NCBI RefSeq assembly: GCF_003991135.1
Contig: NZ_CP016379.1
Location: 682,001 to 746,000 of the forward strand
Direction: 5' to 3'
DNA: 64,000 nt
Origin: Anoxybacter fermentans
GTDB taxonomy: Bacteria > Bacillota > Halanaerobiia > DY22613
Below the pieces are notes generated by a model. The model was not told the origin of the DNA and did not search any database. It saw only the letters and a list, made by a program, of their open reading frames with translations. Made by a program: the position numbers and the translations under genes. Positions 26,240-35,726 of this stretch are shown here, in pieces; within the stretch, counting starts at the first letter, position 1; each line of letters opens with the position of its first letter.

Positions 26240-28174
26240 ATGCGGCACATTTCCAGGTTGGGAGCAAAACTGGTAGGTATTGTGTTGGTTTTTATTATTA
26301 TACCTTTAACTATGACGTATTTTATTACTCAAAAAGAGGTTAAAACAATTTTAACTGAAAAGATTAAGGTAATTAATAAGAAAAATGCTGAAAATGTTTT
26401 TACTGAAGTAGAAGAATTTATTTCAGCAGCGGAGAGTTTAGCAACAGAATTAAGTAAGTCTGAAACCATCGGTATGTTTATTTCGGGTATGGGTGATTTT
26501 ATTGCTATGGATTTAGAGGAAGTCCGAAATAAATATCCCTGGATTGTAAGATTTGAAATAGCAGCTGAAGATGGTACATATACAGTATATCCTGAAAAAG
26601 AATATGAAGATGATTATGATATGCGAAAAACCCTGTGGTATCAAAGAGCAAAAAAGGAAAATAAATTGATCTGGATACCGGCAATTAACAAATCTGACCA
26701 ATTCCGATTGGCAATTCCTATTAGATATACATATAAAGATGAAATAGCAGGGGTTTTTTCATTACTTATTGACATGGGTCAATTTACTGAAATTATGCGG
26801 CAATATAGTATTAATGAAGGTTCAATGTTAATGATAAATCAGACAGGGGCAGTCCTTGCTTCTGACATATCTACAGAAGTTGATGATGAATATTTTGATC
26901 AGTATAGTTTTTTTGAAAAATTTTTTCAAACTGATGAAATTTTATTTGGGACTTATATCTATGCAGGCCAATCCCGTTTGACATTTACCAAACATATACC
27001 GGAGTTAAAATCAATTTTGCTTCTGCAACTATCTGAAAAAAAAGCTTTTGCAGATGTTGATCGATTATTAAGTAAATTTAAATGGATTGGCACTGTAACT
27101 TTACTGGTTGTTATAGTGGTTTTCACAATTGTAACAAGGTTATGGATTACCAATAGGATTATACATCTAGCCGAATCTGCCAGGACTATTGCTGATGGAA
27201 ACCTTCAAAAATTAATTCAACTTAAGGGAAATGATGAGATTGGAATCCTGGCGCGTTCCTTTAATGAAATGACATTAAATCTCCGAAATTTGATTCAGGA
27301 TATTCTTAAAAATGCTAAAACTGTAGCAGAATCCAGTCAACGTATTTTTGAATCAGCCGAGGTGTCCAATCAGGTTTCTGAACAGGTTGCCAGCAGCATT
27401 CAGCAGGTAGCAGCTGGTGCTGAAAATCAATCCCGCTTTATCGAGCAAATGAATGAAAAACTGGTTCAATTAAATCACTACATTGAAGGTTTGACAAAAA
27501 CAAATAAGAGTGTACATGATATAGCTCAAACTACCCAAAGTAAAGCCAATCAGGGTGCTGAATCAATGAAGCGGGTTGTTGAACAAATGAGTGTAATTCA
27601 AAAGAGTATAGCAGAATCTAATAGAGTAATTAGTGGCATGACCAGAGCAGCGGATGAGATCAGTAATTTTGTTAATATTATTGATAATATTGCTAATCAG
27701 ACCAATCTTCTTGCGTTAAATGCAGCTATAGAGGCGGCGAGAGCTGGAGAAGAAGGTCGCGGTTTTGCTGTGGTTGCTAAAGAGATTAGGAGTCTGGCTG
27801 AAGAAGTATCAGTTTCTGCGGGTAAAATTCGCGAACTAGTTGAGTCCACTCAGAATTTTTCTAATCAAGCTTCTACCGCAATGGAGGAAGGAATCAAGCA
27901 GATTGGGTTTGGACAAAAGGTGGTTAATGAGAGTGGAGAAATTTTCAGTGAGATTATTGAATCATTTGAACGAACACTTTCAGCTATTCAAAAGGTAGAT
28001 GAAATGATCTCAAATCTTTCTGAGAACATGGTTCAGATTATAGAGGGGCAGAGAATATTGCGAGTATTGCTCAAGAGAATGCCGCATCTGCTGAAGAAGT
28101 TTCAGCTTCAACGGAAGAACAGGCAGCAGCTATGGATGAGATTACACAGTTGGCTAAATCTCTTAAAAATTTGA
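26240..28174 (+). CDS. Methyl-accepting chemotaxis protein, frameshifted near the C-terminus
   Basis: A membrane chemoreceptor: TM1 (residues about 10-30), an extracytoplasmic dCache-like sensor (residues 31-275, with [16 protein letters not shown]), TM2 near 280-300, a HAMP segment and a signalling domain with the hairpin tip [28 protein letters not shown]. From about residue 597 the frame is wrong: the ORF runs into [18 protein letters not shown], whereas the +1 frame from about 28047 continues the expected coiled coil ([19 protein letters not shown]) to a stop at 28215. One missing G in the GAGGGG run at 28044-28048 explains it. The tip is intact, so partial function is possible. Confidence 0.9.
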   Translation: MRHISRLGAKLVGIVLVFIIIPLTMTYFITQKEVKTILTEKIKVINKKNAENVFTEVEEFISAAESLATELSKSETIGMFISGMGDFIAMDLEEVRNKYPWIVRFEIAAEDGTYTVYPEKEYEDDYDMRKTLWYQRAKKENKLIWIPAINKSDQFRLAIPIRYTYKDEIAGVFSLLIDMGQFTEIMRQYSINEGSMLMINQTGAVLASDISTEVDDEYFDQYSFFEKFFQTDEILFGTYIYAGQSRLTFTKHIPELKSILLLQLSEKKAFADVDRLLSKFKWIGTVTLLVVIVVFTIVTRLWITNRIIHLAESARTIADGNLQKLIQLKGNDEIGILARSFNEMTLNLRNLIQDILKNAKTVAESSQRIFESAEVSNQVSEQVASSIQQVAAGAENQSRFIEQMNEKLVQLNHYIEGLTKTNKSVHDIAQTTQSKANQGAESMKRVVEQMSVIQKSIAESNRVISGMTRAADEISNFVNIIDNIANQTNLLALNAAIEAARAGEEGRGFAVVAKEIRSLAEEVSVSAGKIRELVESTQNFSNQASTAMEEGIKQIGFGQKVVNESGEIFSEIIESFERTLSAIQKVDEMISNLSENMVQIIEGQRILRVLLKRMPHLLKKFQLQRKNRQQLWMRLHSWLNLLKI

Positions 28175-28227
28175 GTAAGTTATTAGAAAACCTTGTACAA
28201 AAATTTAAAGTTTAGACCGGTTAGAAT

Positions 28228-28270
28228 ATATACTGAATATTCGCTATGGATATTCAGTATTTTTTTTGTT
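28228..28270 (+). terminator. Terminator of the chemoreceptor gene
   Basis: ATACTGAATAT pairs with ATATTCAGTAT, followed by TTTTTTTGTT. The remaining 220 bp up to the next gene hold only a short hydrophobic frame (28349-28461) without a clear start. Confidence 0.85.
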
Positions 28271-28490
28271 AAAATATAAAGGAACAAAATTAATGTTAAA
28301 TTAACCAATCATAGCAAAATCTAAAGTATACAGACTATTTTTGCTAAGGAAGGCGTGGAGTTAATGGCTGTAATCTAATTATTGTCCTATGTCTTGGAGT
28401 TGTTTTTTTTAAAGGAGTTCCTATAGGTCCATTGGGGTTTATAGATTATATGGATGATTAAACTATTGAAATAAACCGGGAGGGGAGAAA

Positions 28491-29024
28491 ATGAAACTAA
28501 AAACGCGTGACATGGTAATTTCAGGTATTTTGGGGGGAATCGCTATTTTCTTAGGCCAGACGGGGTTTGGCTTTATCCCATTACCTACCGGAATTAATGC
28601 AACTATTATGCATTTACCGGTGATTATTGGGGCTGTATTGGAAGGTCCGGTAGTAGGGACATTAGTTGGACTTATTTTTGGACTTTTCAGTTGGATTCAG
28701 GCCAGAAATCCTTTTTTTGCTGATCCTACTATATCTGTTTTGCCAAGGCTTTTTATTGGAATAATTACTTATTTTAGCTATCAAAGTCTTAAAAGGTTTA
28801 ATGATCATGTAGCTATGGCTGTAGCAGGTGTGATAGGTTCTTTGACAAATACAGTACTGGTATTGGGTATGATTTTTTTAAAGGGTTATATGCCATTTGA
28901 TGCAGTAGTACCTATTGCTTTTATTCATGGTATCCCGGAAGCAATTGTGGCCGCTATTGTTACATATTTTGTCTGTCTAGGTGTTAAAAGGGCAAGGGAG
29001 TTGAAATTTGATGGAGGAAATTAA
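28491..29024 (+). CDS. ECF transporter S component
   Basis: 177 aa with five to six membrane helices. The N-terminal ISGILGGIAIFLGQTGFGF and LPTGINATIMHLPVIIGAVLEGPVVG segments are typical of vitamin or cofactor-binding S components, which recruit a shared EcfAAT module for uptake. The ligand is not determinable. GGGAGGGGAGAAA precedes the ATG. It overlaps the P1 peptidase gene by 14 bases. Confidence 0.9.
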   Translation: MKLKTRDMVISGILGGIAIFLGQTGFGFIPLPTGINATIMHLPVIIGAVLEGPVVGTLVGLIFGLFSWIQARNPFFADPTISVLPRLFIGIITYFSYQSLKRFNDHVAMAVAGVIGSLTNTVLVLGMIFLKGYMPFDAVVPIAFIHGIPEAIVAAIVTYFVCLGVKRARELKFDGGN

Positions 29025-29958
29025 AATTGGCCATGCCGAAGATAAGGAAGGATTTACTGGTTGTACAGTAATAATCTGTCCAAAAGGAGCGGTAGCCGGG
29101 GTAGATGTACGGGGTTCAGCTCCCGGGACACGGGAGACTGATCTTTTAAATCCGGTCATGATGGTAGAAAAGGTTCATGCGATTCTCCTTGCAGGTGGAA
29201 GTGCCTTTGGACTAGCTGCCGCTGATGGGGTAATGAAATATTTAGAAGAGAAAGGAATCGGTTTTGATGTTGGTGTAACACGGGTCCCCATTGTACCCGG
29301 TGCAGTAATTTTTGATTTAGGACTGGGGGATTATCGGGCCCGTCCTGATTGTGAGATGGGTTATCAGGCATGTTTAAATGCTGTAGAAAATAATTCTGCT
29401 GAGGGCTGTGTTGGCGCTGGAATAGGAGCATCTGTAGGTAAAATTAAGGGTATGGAATGGGCTACCAAATCCGGTCTTGGAATGGCTCATCTAAAAGTAG
29501 GTGAAGTAGAAGTAAGTGCACTGGTAGTGGTTAATGCTCTGGGAGATGTAATTGATCCAGAGACAGGTAAAATTATTGCTGGAGTCCGGAATGAGTCGGG
29601 CTTTGAAAGTACTGAGGAGATTTTTAGGGTTAATTATAAGAAAGTTTATAAATTTACCAATACCACAATTGGAGTTGTGTTTACAAATGCTAAGTTGAAT
29701 AAAGCACAAGCGAAAAAGCTGGCTCAGGTTAGTCATCAGGGGCTTGTTCGGACTATTAGACCCATTCATACTCAATTCGATGGTGATACCCTTTTTGCTC
29801 TATCTTATGGAGATTTAAAGGTAGATTTTACTCTTTTAGGTATAATGGCAGCAGATGCTGTAAGTCAAGCCGTGGTACGGGCTGTGAAAACTGCCGTAAG
29901 TATGGGTGGTTTACCGGCTATGAAAGATTTAATGGGTGTTTTAAAGGATGATAATTAA
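29011..29958 (+). CDS. P1 family (DmpA/BapA-like) self-processing peptidase
   Basis: 315 aa from ATG 29011. N-terminal-nucleophile fold: glycine-rich LLAGGSAFGLAAADGVM (residues about 60-76), FDLGLGDYRARPD, GCVGAGIGASVGKIKG, and a probable autocleavage point in FTNTTIGVVFTNAKL, where a Thr becomes the nucleophile. C-terminal HTQFDGDTLFALSYGD is conserved. Members cleave N-terminal or beta-aminoacyl residues from peptides and amides. Translation is coupled to the ECF S component. Confidence 0.9.
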   Translation: MEEIKIGHAEDKEGFTGCTVIICPKGAVAGVDVRGSAPGTRETDLLNPVMMVEKVHAILLAGGSAFGLAAADGVMKYLEEKGIGFDVGVTRVPIVPGAVIFDLGLGDYRARPDCEMGYQACLNAVENNSAEGCVGAGIGASVGKIKGMEWATKSGLGMAHLKVGEVEVSALVVVNALGDVIDPETGKIIAGVRNESGFESTEEIFRVNYKKVYKFTNTTIGVVFTNAKLNKAQAKKLAQVSHQGLVRTIRPIHTQFDGDTLFALSYGDLKVDFTLLGIMAADAVSQAVVRAVKTAVSMGGLPAMKDLMGVLKDDN

Positions 29959-29978
29959 AAATTGAGATTATTTTAAAT

Positions 29979-30012
29979 AGGGATTCTTTTTAATAAAGAG
30001 ATCCCTGATTTT
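29979..30012 (+). terminator. Probable terminator of the ECF/P1 pair
   Basis: AGGGATTCTTT pairs imperfectly with AAAGAGATCCCT, followed by GATTTTAC; weak T-run. Confidence 0.55.
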
Positions 30013-30220
30013 ACTGCAAAAAGCTAATTTTTGCTTTATAAAGAAATTTTTCGGACCATCTAAAGTTTAATTTCAGTCGAAATAAGGCACACTAATCAAT
30101 GGGTCCTTATGACCTTTGATTAGCTTATCACATCCTCATATGAGTTCATTCTTTTCAATCCCACTAGGATGGTTAAATGAAAAATTTCTATGGCGCTTAT
30201 GATTAGTTTTTTGCAGTTTA
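30011..30220. repeat. Intergenic palindrome, copy 9 (last copy)
   Basis: Near-complete copy from TACTGCAAAAAGCTAAT to TTAGTTTTTTGCAGTTT. No further copy is found to its right in the 33 kb of the mobile element. Confidence 0.85.
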
Positions 30221-30327
30221 ATTATTCCTTTAATTTTTAAAAAAATTTTTGGATGATACATTATTAAAGTAGTAAATGACATACTATATAATGTGGCATT
30301 AACTTGCAGAGGAGATGATACTAAGTT

Positions 30328-31008
30328 ATGAAGGGGCAGGAGAGGTTTCGTGTTGAACTTGGGCGTTTACAGGATTACTGTCAGGAAGCAATTCAAATTT
30401 TTGGGGATGAAGAAGATTCAATTAACAAGATACAAGAGGTTTGTAGCAATTTACGCTCTTTTATGGGGCGTTTATTTGCTATTGCAGAAGAATTGAATGA
30501 AAAAAGCAGGAAGGGTGTTACTTATTCTGAAGGAGAGGCTTCAGAAAGTAATACCCTTTTTGATTGCATTAAAAGTTTTCGCCGGAGGAATGTTTATTAT
30601 GATTTGTTAAACTTTGAAGAAGCGGTTTATGAGTTAAGACGGGTTGTAGATGAAAGTACTGACCCCCATGTGATCGCGTCTGCTTATAATGGTTTAGGTC
30701 ATATATATGCTATCAGAAAGATGTATGCGCCAGCTATTTATTATTTTAATAAAGTAGTTGAATTTTATCCCGGTAATAGTGATGGTTACTTTAATCTGGG
30801 TGCTGTCTATTTTAACCTGGGATTTTACGATGAGGCCCGGTATTATTTTCAACAGGCAATTTATCATCACACGGATGACTGGGAGGCTTATTTCCACCTT
30901 GGCAGAACATTTGAAAAGCTAGGTGAATTGGATACTGCTGTATATTATATCCAAAAAGCTAGGGAGATAAAATATAGCCAACCAGCTGTGGTAATGGTAA
31001 CCAGATAA
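30328..31008 (+). CDS. TPR-repeat protein
   Basis: 226 aa. The N-terminal 95 residues are helical and unassigned. From about residue 110 at least three tetratricopeptide repeats follow (NGLGHIYAIRKMYAPAIYYF, NLGAVYFNLGFYDEARYYFQ, FHLGRTFEKLGELDTAVYYI), forming a protein-binding scaffold in the cytoplasm. GAGGAGATGATACTAAGTT precedes the ATG. Partner unknown. Confidence 0.85.
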   Translation: MKGQERFRVELGRLQDYCQEAIQIFGDEEDSINKIQEVCSNLRSFMGRLFAIAEELNEKSRKGVTYSEGEASESNTLFDCIKSFRRRNVYYDLLNFEEAVYELRRVVDESTDPHVIASAYNGLGHIYAIRKMYAPAIYYFNKVVEFYPGNSDGYFNLGAVYFNLGFYDEARYYFQQAIYHHTDDWEAYFHLGRTFEKLGELDTAVYYIQKAREIKYSQPAVVMVTR

Positions 31009-31167
31009 AATAAGATAGTAAAGAATTGATGAGTTATAATGAGAAATTTAAAGTAATTACGGGCTAATTATTGATAACACTAGTATGTTGACTTTGATTT
31101 TGAGTGAATTTCATCATATAATACAATCTGTAATTGAAAAAATGATGGAGGTACTCTTCCCTGTTAT

Positions 31168-31245
31168 GGTGGATGTAGCTCAGTTGGTTAGAGCGCAGGA
31201 TTGTGGCTCCTGAGGTCGTGGGTTCGAGTCCCATCATCCACCCCA
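31168..31245 (+). tRNA. tRNA-His (GUG)
   Basis: Acceptor GTGGATG/CATCCAC with the extra G-1 facing C73, D arm TAGCTCAGTTGGTTAGAGC, anticodon stem CAGGA/TCCTG around TTGTGGC (anticodon GTG), T arm GTGGGTTCGAGTCCCAT, and CCA encoded. Confidence 0.97.
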
Positions 31246-31255
31246 TTTTAATCTT

Positions 31256-31340
31256 GCGAAGATGGCGGAACTGGCAGACGCGCTAGACTTAGGATCTAGT
31301 GCCTTCGGGCGTGGGGGTTCGAATCCCCCTCTTCGCACCA
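31256..31340 (+). tRNA. tRNA-Leu (UAG)
   Basis: An 85-nt class II tRNA: acceptor GCGAAGA/TCTTCGC, anticodon stem CTAGA/TCTAG around CTTAGGA (anticodon TAG), a variable arm (TGCCTTCGGGCGT), T arm GGGGGTTCGAATCCCCC, and CCA. Its 3' end faces the integrase gene, the usual layout when a tRNA is an attachment site. Confidence 0.96.
31318..31340. other. Probable attachment core (attL) in the tRNA-Leu 3' end
   Basis: The T-arm and acceptor 3' part (GTTCGAATCCCCC through TCTTCGCACCA) is the part normally duplicated by tRNA-targeting integrases. The matching right copy would be outside the window, so the exact core is unproven. Confidence 0.45.
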
Positions 31341-31356
31341 ATTGATATTACTAGCT

Positions 31357-31389
31357 TTATGACACTTCTAAAGAAAGTGTCATTTTTTA
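31357..31389. terminator. Terminator between tRNA-Leu and the integrase gene
   Basis: ATGACACTT and AAGTGTCAT pair around CTAAAG, followed by TTTTTTATTT on the plus strand. Confidence 0.8.
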
Positions 31390-31423
31390 TTTGGGCTGTT
31401 TTGGGAATAATTTGGGAATAAAG

Positions 31424-32575
31424 TTATCTTGTCATTCTCTCCAACTTATCTACTACTCTTCTCTTAAGTGGCTCAGTGACATGAGTATAGAGGTCGACTG
31501 TTGTGGTAATTGTGGAATGTCCTAATCGCTCTGCTGCTTCTTTATGAGAAATTCCTGCCTGGAGCATCATTGTTGCGTGAGTATGTCTTAAATCGTGAAA
31601 CCTTATATTATTTAATCCTGCTTTTTTTCTAATACGTGTAAACCTATTTTTGAAGGCATCAGGGGTTATTATACTGCCATCAGCATTAACAAAGACCAGG
31701 TTATATTCATTATTATAGGCTGGACCTAGTTTAAGTTTATTTATAGCCTGTTCTTTTTTTAATTTTTCTAATACTTCAACGGTAGTTTTAGTGAGAAAAA
31801 TTGTTCTTCTGCTTTGTTCAGTTTTTGGAGTATAGAGTTTTGAACCTTCGGGACCTTTCAGTAGCGTCTGTTCAACTCTTAAACTAGCATCATCTAGATC
31901 CACATGATCCCAACTTAAACCTAAAATTTCACCTCGTCTCATCCCCGTATAGATTGCGATGAAAATAATTGCATATGTAGTATAATCATACATCTCTAAA
32001 GCAGTCTCTAGAAGTTTATCAATTTCTTTTTGATTTAAAGCTTTCATTTCTTTTTTTTCAACTTTTGGAGGTTCAATAGCAACAGCAGGATTTTTGTCAA
32101 TTAGTTGCAATTTTACCGCAGCATCAAGAGCTTCCCTTAGTATGGTATAATGATATCTAACTGATCGATTGGACAATCCTCCTTTACCGTCTCTACGTCC
32201 GCTTTTTAATTTTTTCAAGATGTAATTTTGGATGTGAATTGGTTGAAGCTTTTGTAAAGATATTTTACCTAATTCAGGAATGATATGAGCATTGATAATA
32301 ATTTTATAATTATTTAAAGTTGTCTCTTTAAGGTTAAAGCTAGAATTTTCTAACCACTGATTAAGATATTCTTCCACAGTTATGTTATCAGGCTTAATAT
32401 AATCACCCTTTAATATTCTTGCTTCAATTTCAATTGCTTTTTTTTCTGCTTCTCTTTTATTCTTAGCTTTAATAGTCTCCCGATAATATCGATATTTACC
32501 GGTTACTGGATCCTTACCGAGAGAGATAATAATCCTATAACTATTCTTCCCTCGCTTTTCTACATGTGCCAACAC
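31424..32575 (-). CDS. int: Tyrosine site-specific integrase
   Basis: 383 aa, Tn916/phage-type. The N-terminal AP2-like arm-binding domain (residues about 8-50, KNSYRIIISLGKDPVTGKYR) is followed by a SAM-like core-binding domain (TVEEYLNQWLEN) and a catalytic domain with Arg in TGMRRGEILGL, HDLRHTHATMM, LGHSTITTTVDLYTHV (catalytic Tyr). All key residues are present, so it should be active. It excises or integrates the element at tRNA-Leu. ATG preceded by AAGGAAGGTGATAAGTG. Confidence 0.95.
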   Translation of the reverse strand: MLAHVEKRGKNSYRIIISLGKDPVTGKYRYYRETIKAKNKREAEKKAIEIEARILKGDYIKPDNITVEEYLNQWLENSSFNLKETTLNNYKIIINAHIIPELGKISLQKLQPIHIQNYILKKLKSGRRDGKGGLSNRSVRYHYTILREALDAAVKLQLIDKNPAVAIEPPKVEKKEMKALNQKEIDKLLETALEMYDYTTYAIIFIAIYTGMRRGEILGLSWDHVDLDDASLRVEQTLLKGPEGSKLYTPKTEQSRRTIFLTKTTVEVLEKLKKEQAINKLKLGPAYNNEYNLVFVNADGSIITPDAFKNRFTRIRKKAGLNNIRFHDLRHTHATMMLQAGISHKEAAERLGHSTITTTVDLYTHVTEPLKRRVVDKLERMTR

Positions 32576-32764
32576 TTATCACCTTCCTTATTATTGACTT
32601 CGCGTTTAATATTTTAGACCCCTTTCTATTGTATTCTACACCTATTATTCGCCGTCTAAGCCTTATATCCTTGCTCTAAGAGGTGGAATTGCTTTAGGAT
32701 AGGGAATGATGTATAATCCTTCTTTAAAAGCCTGAGAGGACGAATATAGGGGAATTTAGAAGAG

Positions 32765-32990
32765 AAAGACCAGGCAGCTTGGTCTTTTTTTATTGAAGTC
32801 TCCTGTTTAACGGAGTCTAGGCTATAACTGCAGTTGGTGGCCAGAATAACTAGTTTCACGCCTTGTTTTAGTGGAATTTGGATTATACCCCTATTGTTTT
32901 ATGGCATCTAGAAGGGAAATAAATATTTTTGTTGAATTATAATGATAAAATATTTTACCATAAATATAATTTTAAATTAGATAAGGAAGA
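32765..32990. CRISPR. Relict left end of the CRISPR super-locus
   Basis: A cassette terminator (AAAGACCAGG...TTGGTCTTT, 32765-32791) is followed by one degenerate family A repeat (32797-32830, ending TCTAGGCTATAAC), the usual A-to-C link (GCAGTTGGTGGCCAGAA) and one degenerate family C repeat (32851-32887, ending TTTGGATTATAC). No spacers are left. Confidence 0.65.
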
Positions 32991-32996
32991 ATTTCA

Positions 32997-33593
32997 ATGA
33001 AGGCTAGAGATATTGATATTCGTTATGTGTTACACGAAAAATTAAATAAACAATATGGTAATGATGAAGACACTGTAATTTTAGATGAACTTGTAGTGTG
33101 CCAGGGAGAAGCTTGTGTAGATGTAGCTGTTATAAATGGTACTATTATTGGTTATGAGATTAAAAGTGAAAGGGATTCCTTAGACAGACTACCCAATCAA
33201 ATAAATGCTTATAACAAGGTTTTTGATATTGTTTCTATTATAACAGGCAACTGCCACTTAGATAAGATTAGTTCAATTGTTCCTGATTGGTGGGGTATTT
33301 ATTTAGCTATTTCTACAGAGACTGGCCTGGAGATTAAACAAGTCCGTTCTCCAAAACCAAATAAAAATGTTGAGGCATTTGCTCTTGCTCAATTTCTTTG
33401 GAGAGAAGAAATATTAAATTTGTTATCAAAATATAATTTAGACAAAGGGATAAAAAGACTTCCAAAATTTAAACTATGGCCTTATATTGCTGAGAATATA
33501 CCATTGGATGAACTTAAAGAATATGTAAGGTCTTGTTTAAAATCTAGAAAAGAATTAAGAGCTTTGAAAAATTTAAAGTCGAACACTGTATAA
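32997..33593 (+). CDS. sce7726-family protein (PD-(D/E)XK nuclease-like)
   Basis: 198 aa. The core reads VILDELVVCQGEACVDVAVINGTIIGYEIKSERDSLDRL: E, then D in VDVAV, then E-x-K in YEIKSERD, the restriction-nuclease-like active-site order seen in sce7726 proteins. The function of the family is not established; it recurs in phages and mobile elements. AAGGAAGAATTTCA precedes the ATG. It lies between the integrase and the first array and ends in a tail shared with other promoter regions of the element (GTCGAACACTGTATAA). Confidence 0.75.
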   Translation: MKARDIDIRYVLHEKLNKQYGNDEDTVILDELVVCQGEACVDVAVINGTIIGYEIKSERDSLDRLPNQINAYNKVFDIVSIITGNCHLDKISSIVPDWWGIYLAISTETGLEIKQVRSPKPNKNVEAFALAQFLWREEILNLLSKYNLDKGIKRLPKFKLWPYIAENIPLDELKEYVRSCLKSRKELRALKNLKSNTV

Positions 33594-33750
33594 TAATGAA
33601 ATTACGCCCAGGGCATAACCTGGGCAATTTTTATCAATGAATGAGATAGGGAAGAGAAAAGACCAGGCTGTTGCGCCTGGTCTTTTGCATATTAGTAGAG
33701 TCTAAATTGGACCAGAGGAAATTGGATGGGATAAGAAATATAAGCTTTTC

Positions 33751-33864
33751 TTTCAGTCTCCTACTTAGTGGAGTGTAGGTTGTAACAAAGAGATAGGTGC
33801 AGAAATGGGGTTAAGTATCGAACTGAAGTTTCAGTCTCCTACTTAGCGGAGTCTAGGTTGCAAC
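33751..33864 (-). CRISPR. Array, family A, 2 repeats
   Basis: Repeats at 33751-33786 (degenerate distal, ends GGTTGTAAC) and 33828-33864, one 41-nt spacer. The DNA before the first repeat (GAAATTGGATGGGATAAG) recurs as a spacer at 55563-55599, showing that the array was once longer. Confidence 0.85.
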
Positions 33865-34090
33865 CGCAGTTGGTTGACTGGACAAACCGCGTCATTTCGC
33901 CATTCTTGAACAGGTAAAACATCAAATTAAAGCCTTCAGTTTCGCAAATCAATTTTCTGCACAAAACTCTAGGGGGGTTAATGAAAAGCCAATATCTTAT
34001 ATTTTTTACATAAAAAATCATTATTTTCTTTTTTAATTGATTTACTCTTGGAATCCTGTCACTATAACTTTTGCACAAAATGTGCCTTTT
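33865..34090 (-). promoter_or_regulatory. Family A leader, copy 1
   Basis: Begins CGCAGTTGGTTGACTGGACA at the repeat boundary and contains CCGCGTCATTTCGCCATTC and CAGTTTCGCAAATC. The distal inverted-repeat half seen in other copies (GGGGGATTTGCGAAA) is altered to GGGGGGTTAATGAAA. Confidence 0.7.
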
Positions 34091-34101
34091 GCGAAAAAAA
34101 C

Positions 34102-34335
34102 TAAAACTTTCAGTCTCCTATTTAGTAGATCTGAGATTTAATAATTGATAATCAAAACAAACCGCGTCATTTCGTCATTCTTGAACTGACAAAAAGCTAA
34201 TTTAAAGCTCCCAGTTTAGTAAATTAATTTTCTGGACAAAAACCTAGGAGAGATTTAAAAGAAGCTAACATTTTATATTTTCTACACAAAAAATCATTAT
34301 CCTCTTTTTTTGATGATTTTATCCATAAAATCCTG
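34102..34335 (-). CRISPR. Decayed family A repeat plus decayed leader
   Basis: TTTCAGTCTCCTATTTAG at 34105 is the start of a worn repeat, followed by a second leader copy with many substitutions (AAACCGCGTCATTTCGTC, 34158 on). A third worn repeat lies at 34398-34427 and a fourth near 34462-34492. These are inactive relics of an older cassette. Confidence 0.6.
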
Positions 34336-34625
34336 TTTTGACTGGAGAACGTGAAGAGTGAAACCATGCAGTGTGCCTGGACATTTTTATTGGAAGTCTT
34401 ATGCTTAACGGAGTCTAGGTTGCAATAGGTGCTAATTTACCACCTTAGGTTTTATATCTGTGTCTAATACTTAGCGGGGTCTATATTACAATTTCGCAAA
34501 AGGCACATTTTGCGCAAAAACAAAAAGAAAACTTTCAATCCCTTAAATGAGTTTAAGCTACATGTCTTTTGCTTCTTCTAAATTTTCTGGTCTGGCTGGA
34601 AGAGGCAAAGGAGGTATTGAGTAAA

Positions 34626-34865
34626 ATGAAATTTGCTACGAAAAATAAAAGAAATATTTTGGTAGTGATTATTGCAATAGTAATACTGGTATTTATAGTT
34701 TTTAGTTTTCTTGCTAAAAAATTCACTCTAAAAATCGAATTCGAAAGGGATGCTAATAAAACAAAGTTTAATCTTGAAATATCCTCAGTAATAATGTATT
34801 TAGTGGGTATTTCGATGATGAAATACAAGAAAAAAGAAAGTAAGATAAGAAAGGAAAAAAATTAA
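34626..34865 (+). CDS. Small single-span membrane protein, unknown
   Basis: 79 aa from the ATG at 34626, with AAAGGAGGT ten bases upstream. Lys-rich N-terminus, one strong transmembrane helix (residues about 10-29, ILVVIIAIVILVFIVFSFL), then a charged segment with KIEFERDANKTKFNLEI, a short hydrophobic stretch and a Lys-rich tail. I do not recognise it. The good ribosome site argues for a real gene inside the relic cassette. Confidence 0.5.
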   Translation: MKFATKNKRNILVVIIAIVILVFIVFSFLAKKFTLKIEFERDANKTKFNLEISSVIMYLVGISMMKYKKKESKIRKEKN

Positions 34866-35210
34866 AGACACAATGGATATATAAAATTTAGAATAAGGCA
34901 AAAGACAAAAATTACTAATTACTTCCAGCCAGATCACCCTTGACAGAAGGACCAGTTTCTGTCAGGGGGGTTGATATTACATGTTTAATATTGTTTTACG
35001 AATAGAAGCCCAGCAACCTGGGCAATTTTTTATGGTCTACATGTGAGGTAGGGAAGAGAGAAGACCAGGCTGTTGCGCCTGGTCTTTTGCATTAGGAGTA
35101 ATCTGCTTTCTTTTTTTTAAAGTTATTCCCGCGATGACACAAGACTTTCGGTCTTCTGCTTATCTGAGCCACCAGTGGGGACTGGCGGTGGATCTCGTGT
35201 TTAGGAAGTG
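34866..35210. other. Inter-cassette spacer with conserved structured segment
   Basis: Contains a hairpin (CCCTTGACAGAA with TTTCTGTCAGGG, 34936-34967), the cassette terminator at 35061-35089 and a roughly 95-nt segment (35127-35209) with two hairpins, AAGACTTTCGGTCTT and CCACCAGTGGGGACTGGCGG. The 95-nt segment recurs at 35917, 44667, 45755, 48274, 55277 and 56916. No gene. Confidence 0.6.
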
Positions 35211-35561
35211 CTTTCAGTCTCCTAGCTAACGGAGTCTAGGTTGCAACCGCAGCTTGTGGCCAGAACGATTAGTTTCACGCCTTGTTTTAGTGGAACTAAC
35301 ATTTAAATTTTGTCAACCCGCCTGTTAGTATAGGTGGGTTTTTGTTTCAATCCAATTTACGTTCAAACCACTTGCTATGGTTTATATAAGGCTGTTTCAA
35401 TTCCTTCTAGGTAGGCTACAAACTTCACAGGGGACTGGCGGCAAGCCTGGCAAGGTGTTGGTTTCAATTCCTCATAGGTAGGCTAAAAACTTGGAAAAAG
35501 ACACGGGATACAAAATCTGGCAGCCCGACGTGTTTCAATTCCTCATAGGTAGGCTAAAAAC
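35211..35561 (-). CRISPR. Composite array: A x1, C x2 (worn), B x3
   Basis: A at 35211-35247; worn C at 35272-35307 and 35344-35368 flanking the recurring hairpin spacer (CAACCCGCC...GGTGGGTTTTT); B at 35394-35423, 35461-35490 and 35532-35561. The B repeats have the variants CTTCTAGG/CTCATAGG and CTACAAAC/CTAAAAAC. Confidence 0.88.
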
Positions 35562-35726
35562 CCATTTAAATGGCGTAAATAAAGGGCTTGCTAGATTAAG
35601 GAAAATCATTATGAGCATAACTCTTGAATGCTGAAATAGAGACAACCCTTGAAATATCAACAAACCTGCACGTTTTAAGGTTGTCGTCGCACCCCAGGGG
35701 TTTTTGCACTATCGGGGATCGACGAC
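35562..35726 (-). promoter_or_regulatory. Family B leader, copy 1 (165 nt)
   Basis: Starts CCATTTAAATGGCGTAAATA next to the array; the distal part has the inverted pair GTCGTCG...CGACGAC around CACCCCAGGGGTTTTTGCAC. All family B leaders below share these features. Confidence 0.85.

Noticed and set aside
31064-31246. 60-aa minus-strand ORF (MGWMMGLEPTTSG...)
   Set aside because: Antisense translation of tRNA-His; a well-known spurious pattern.
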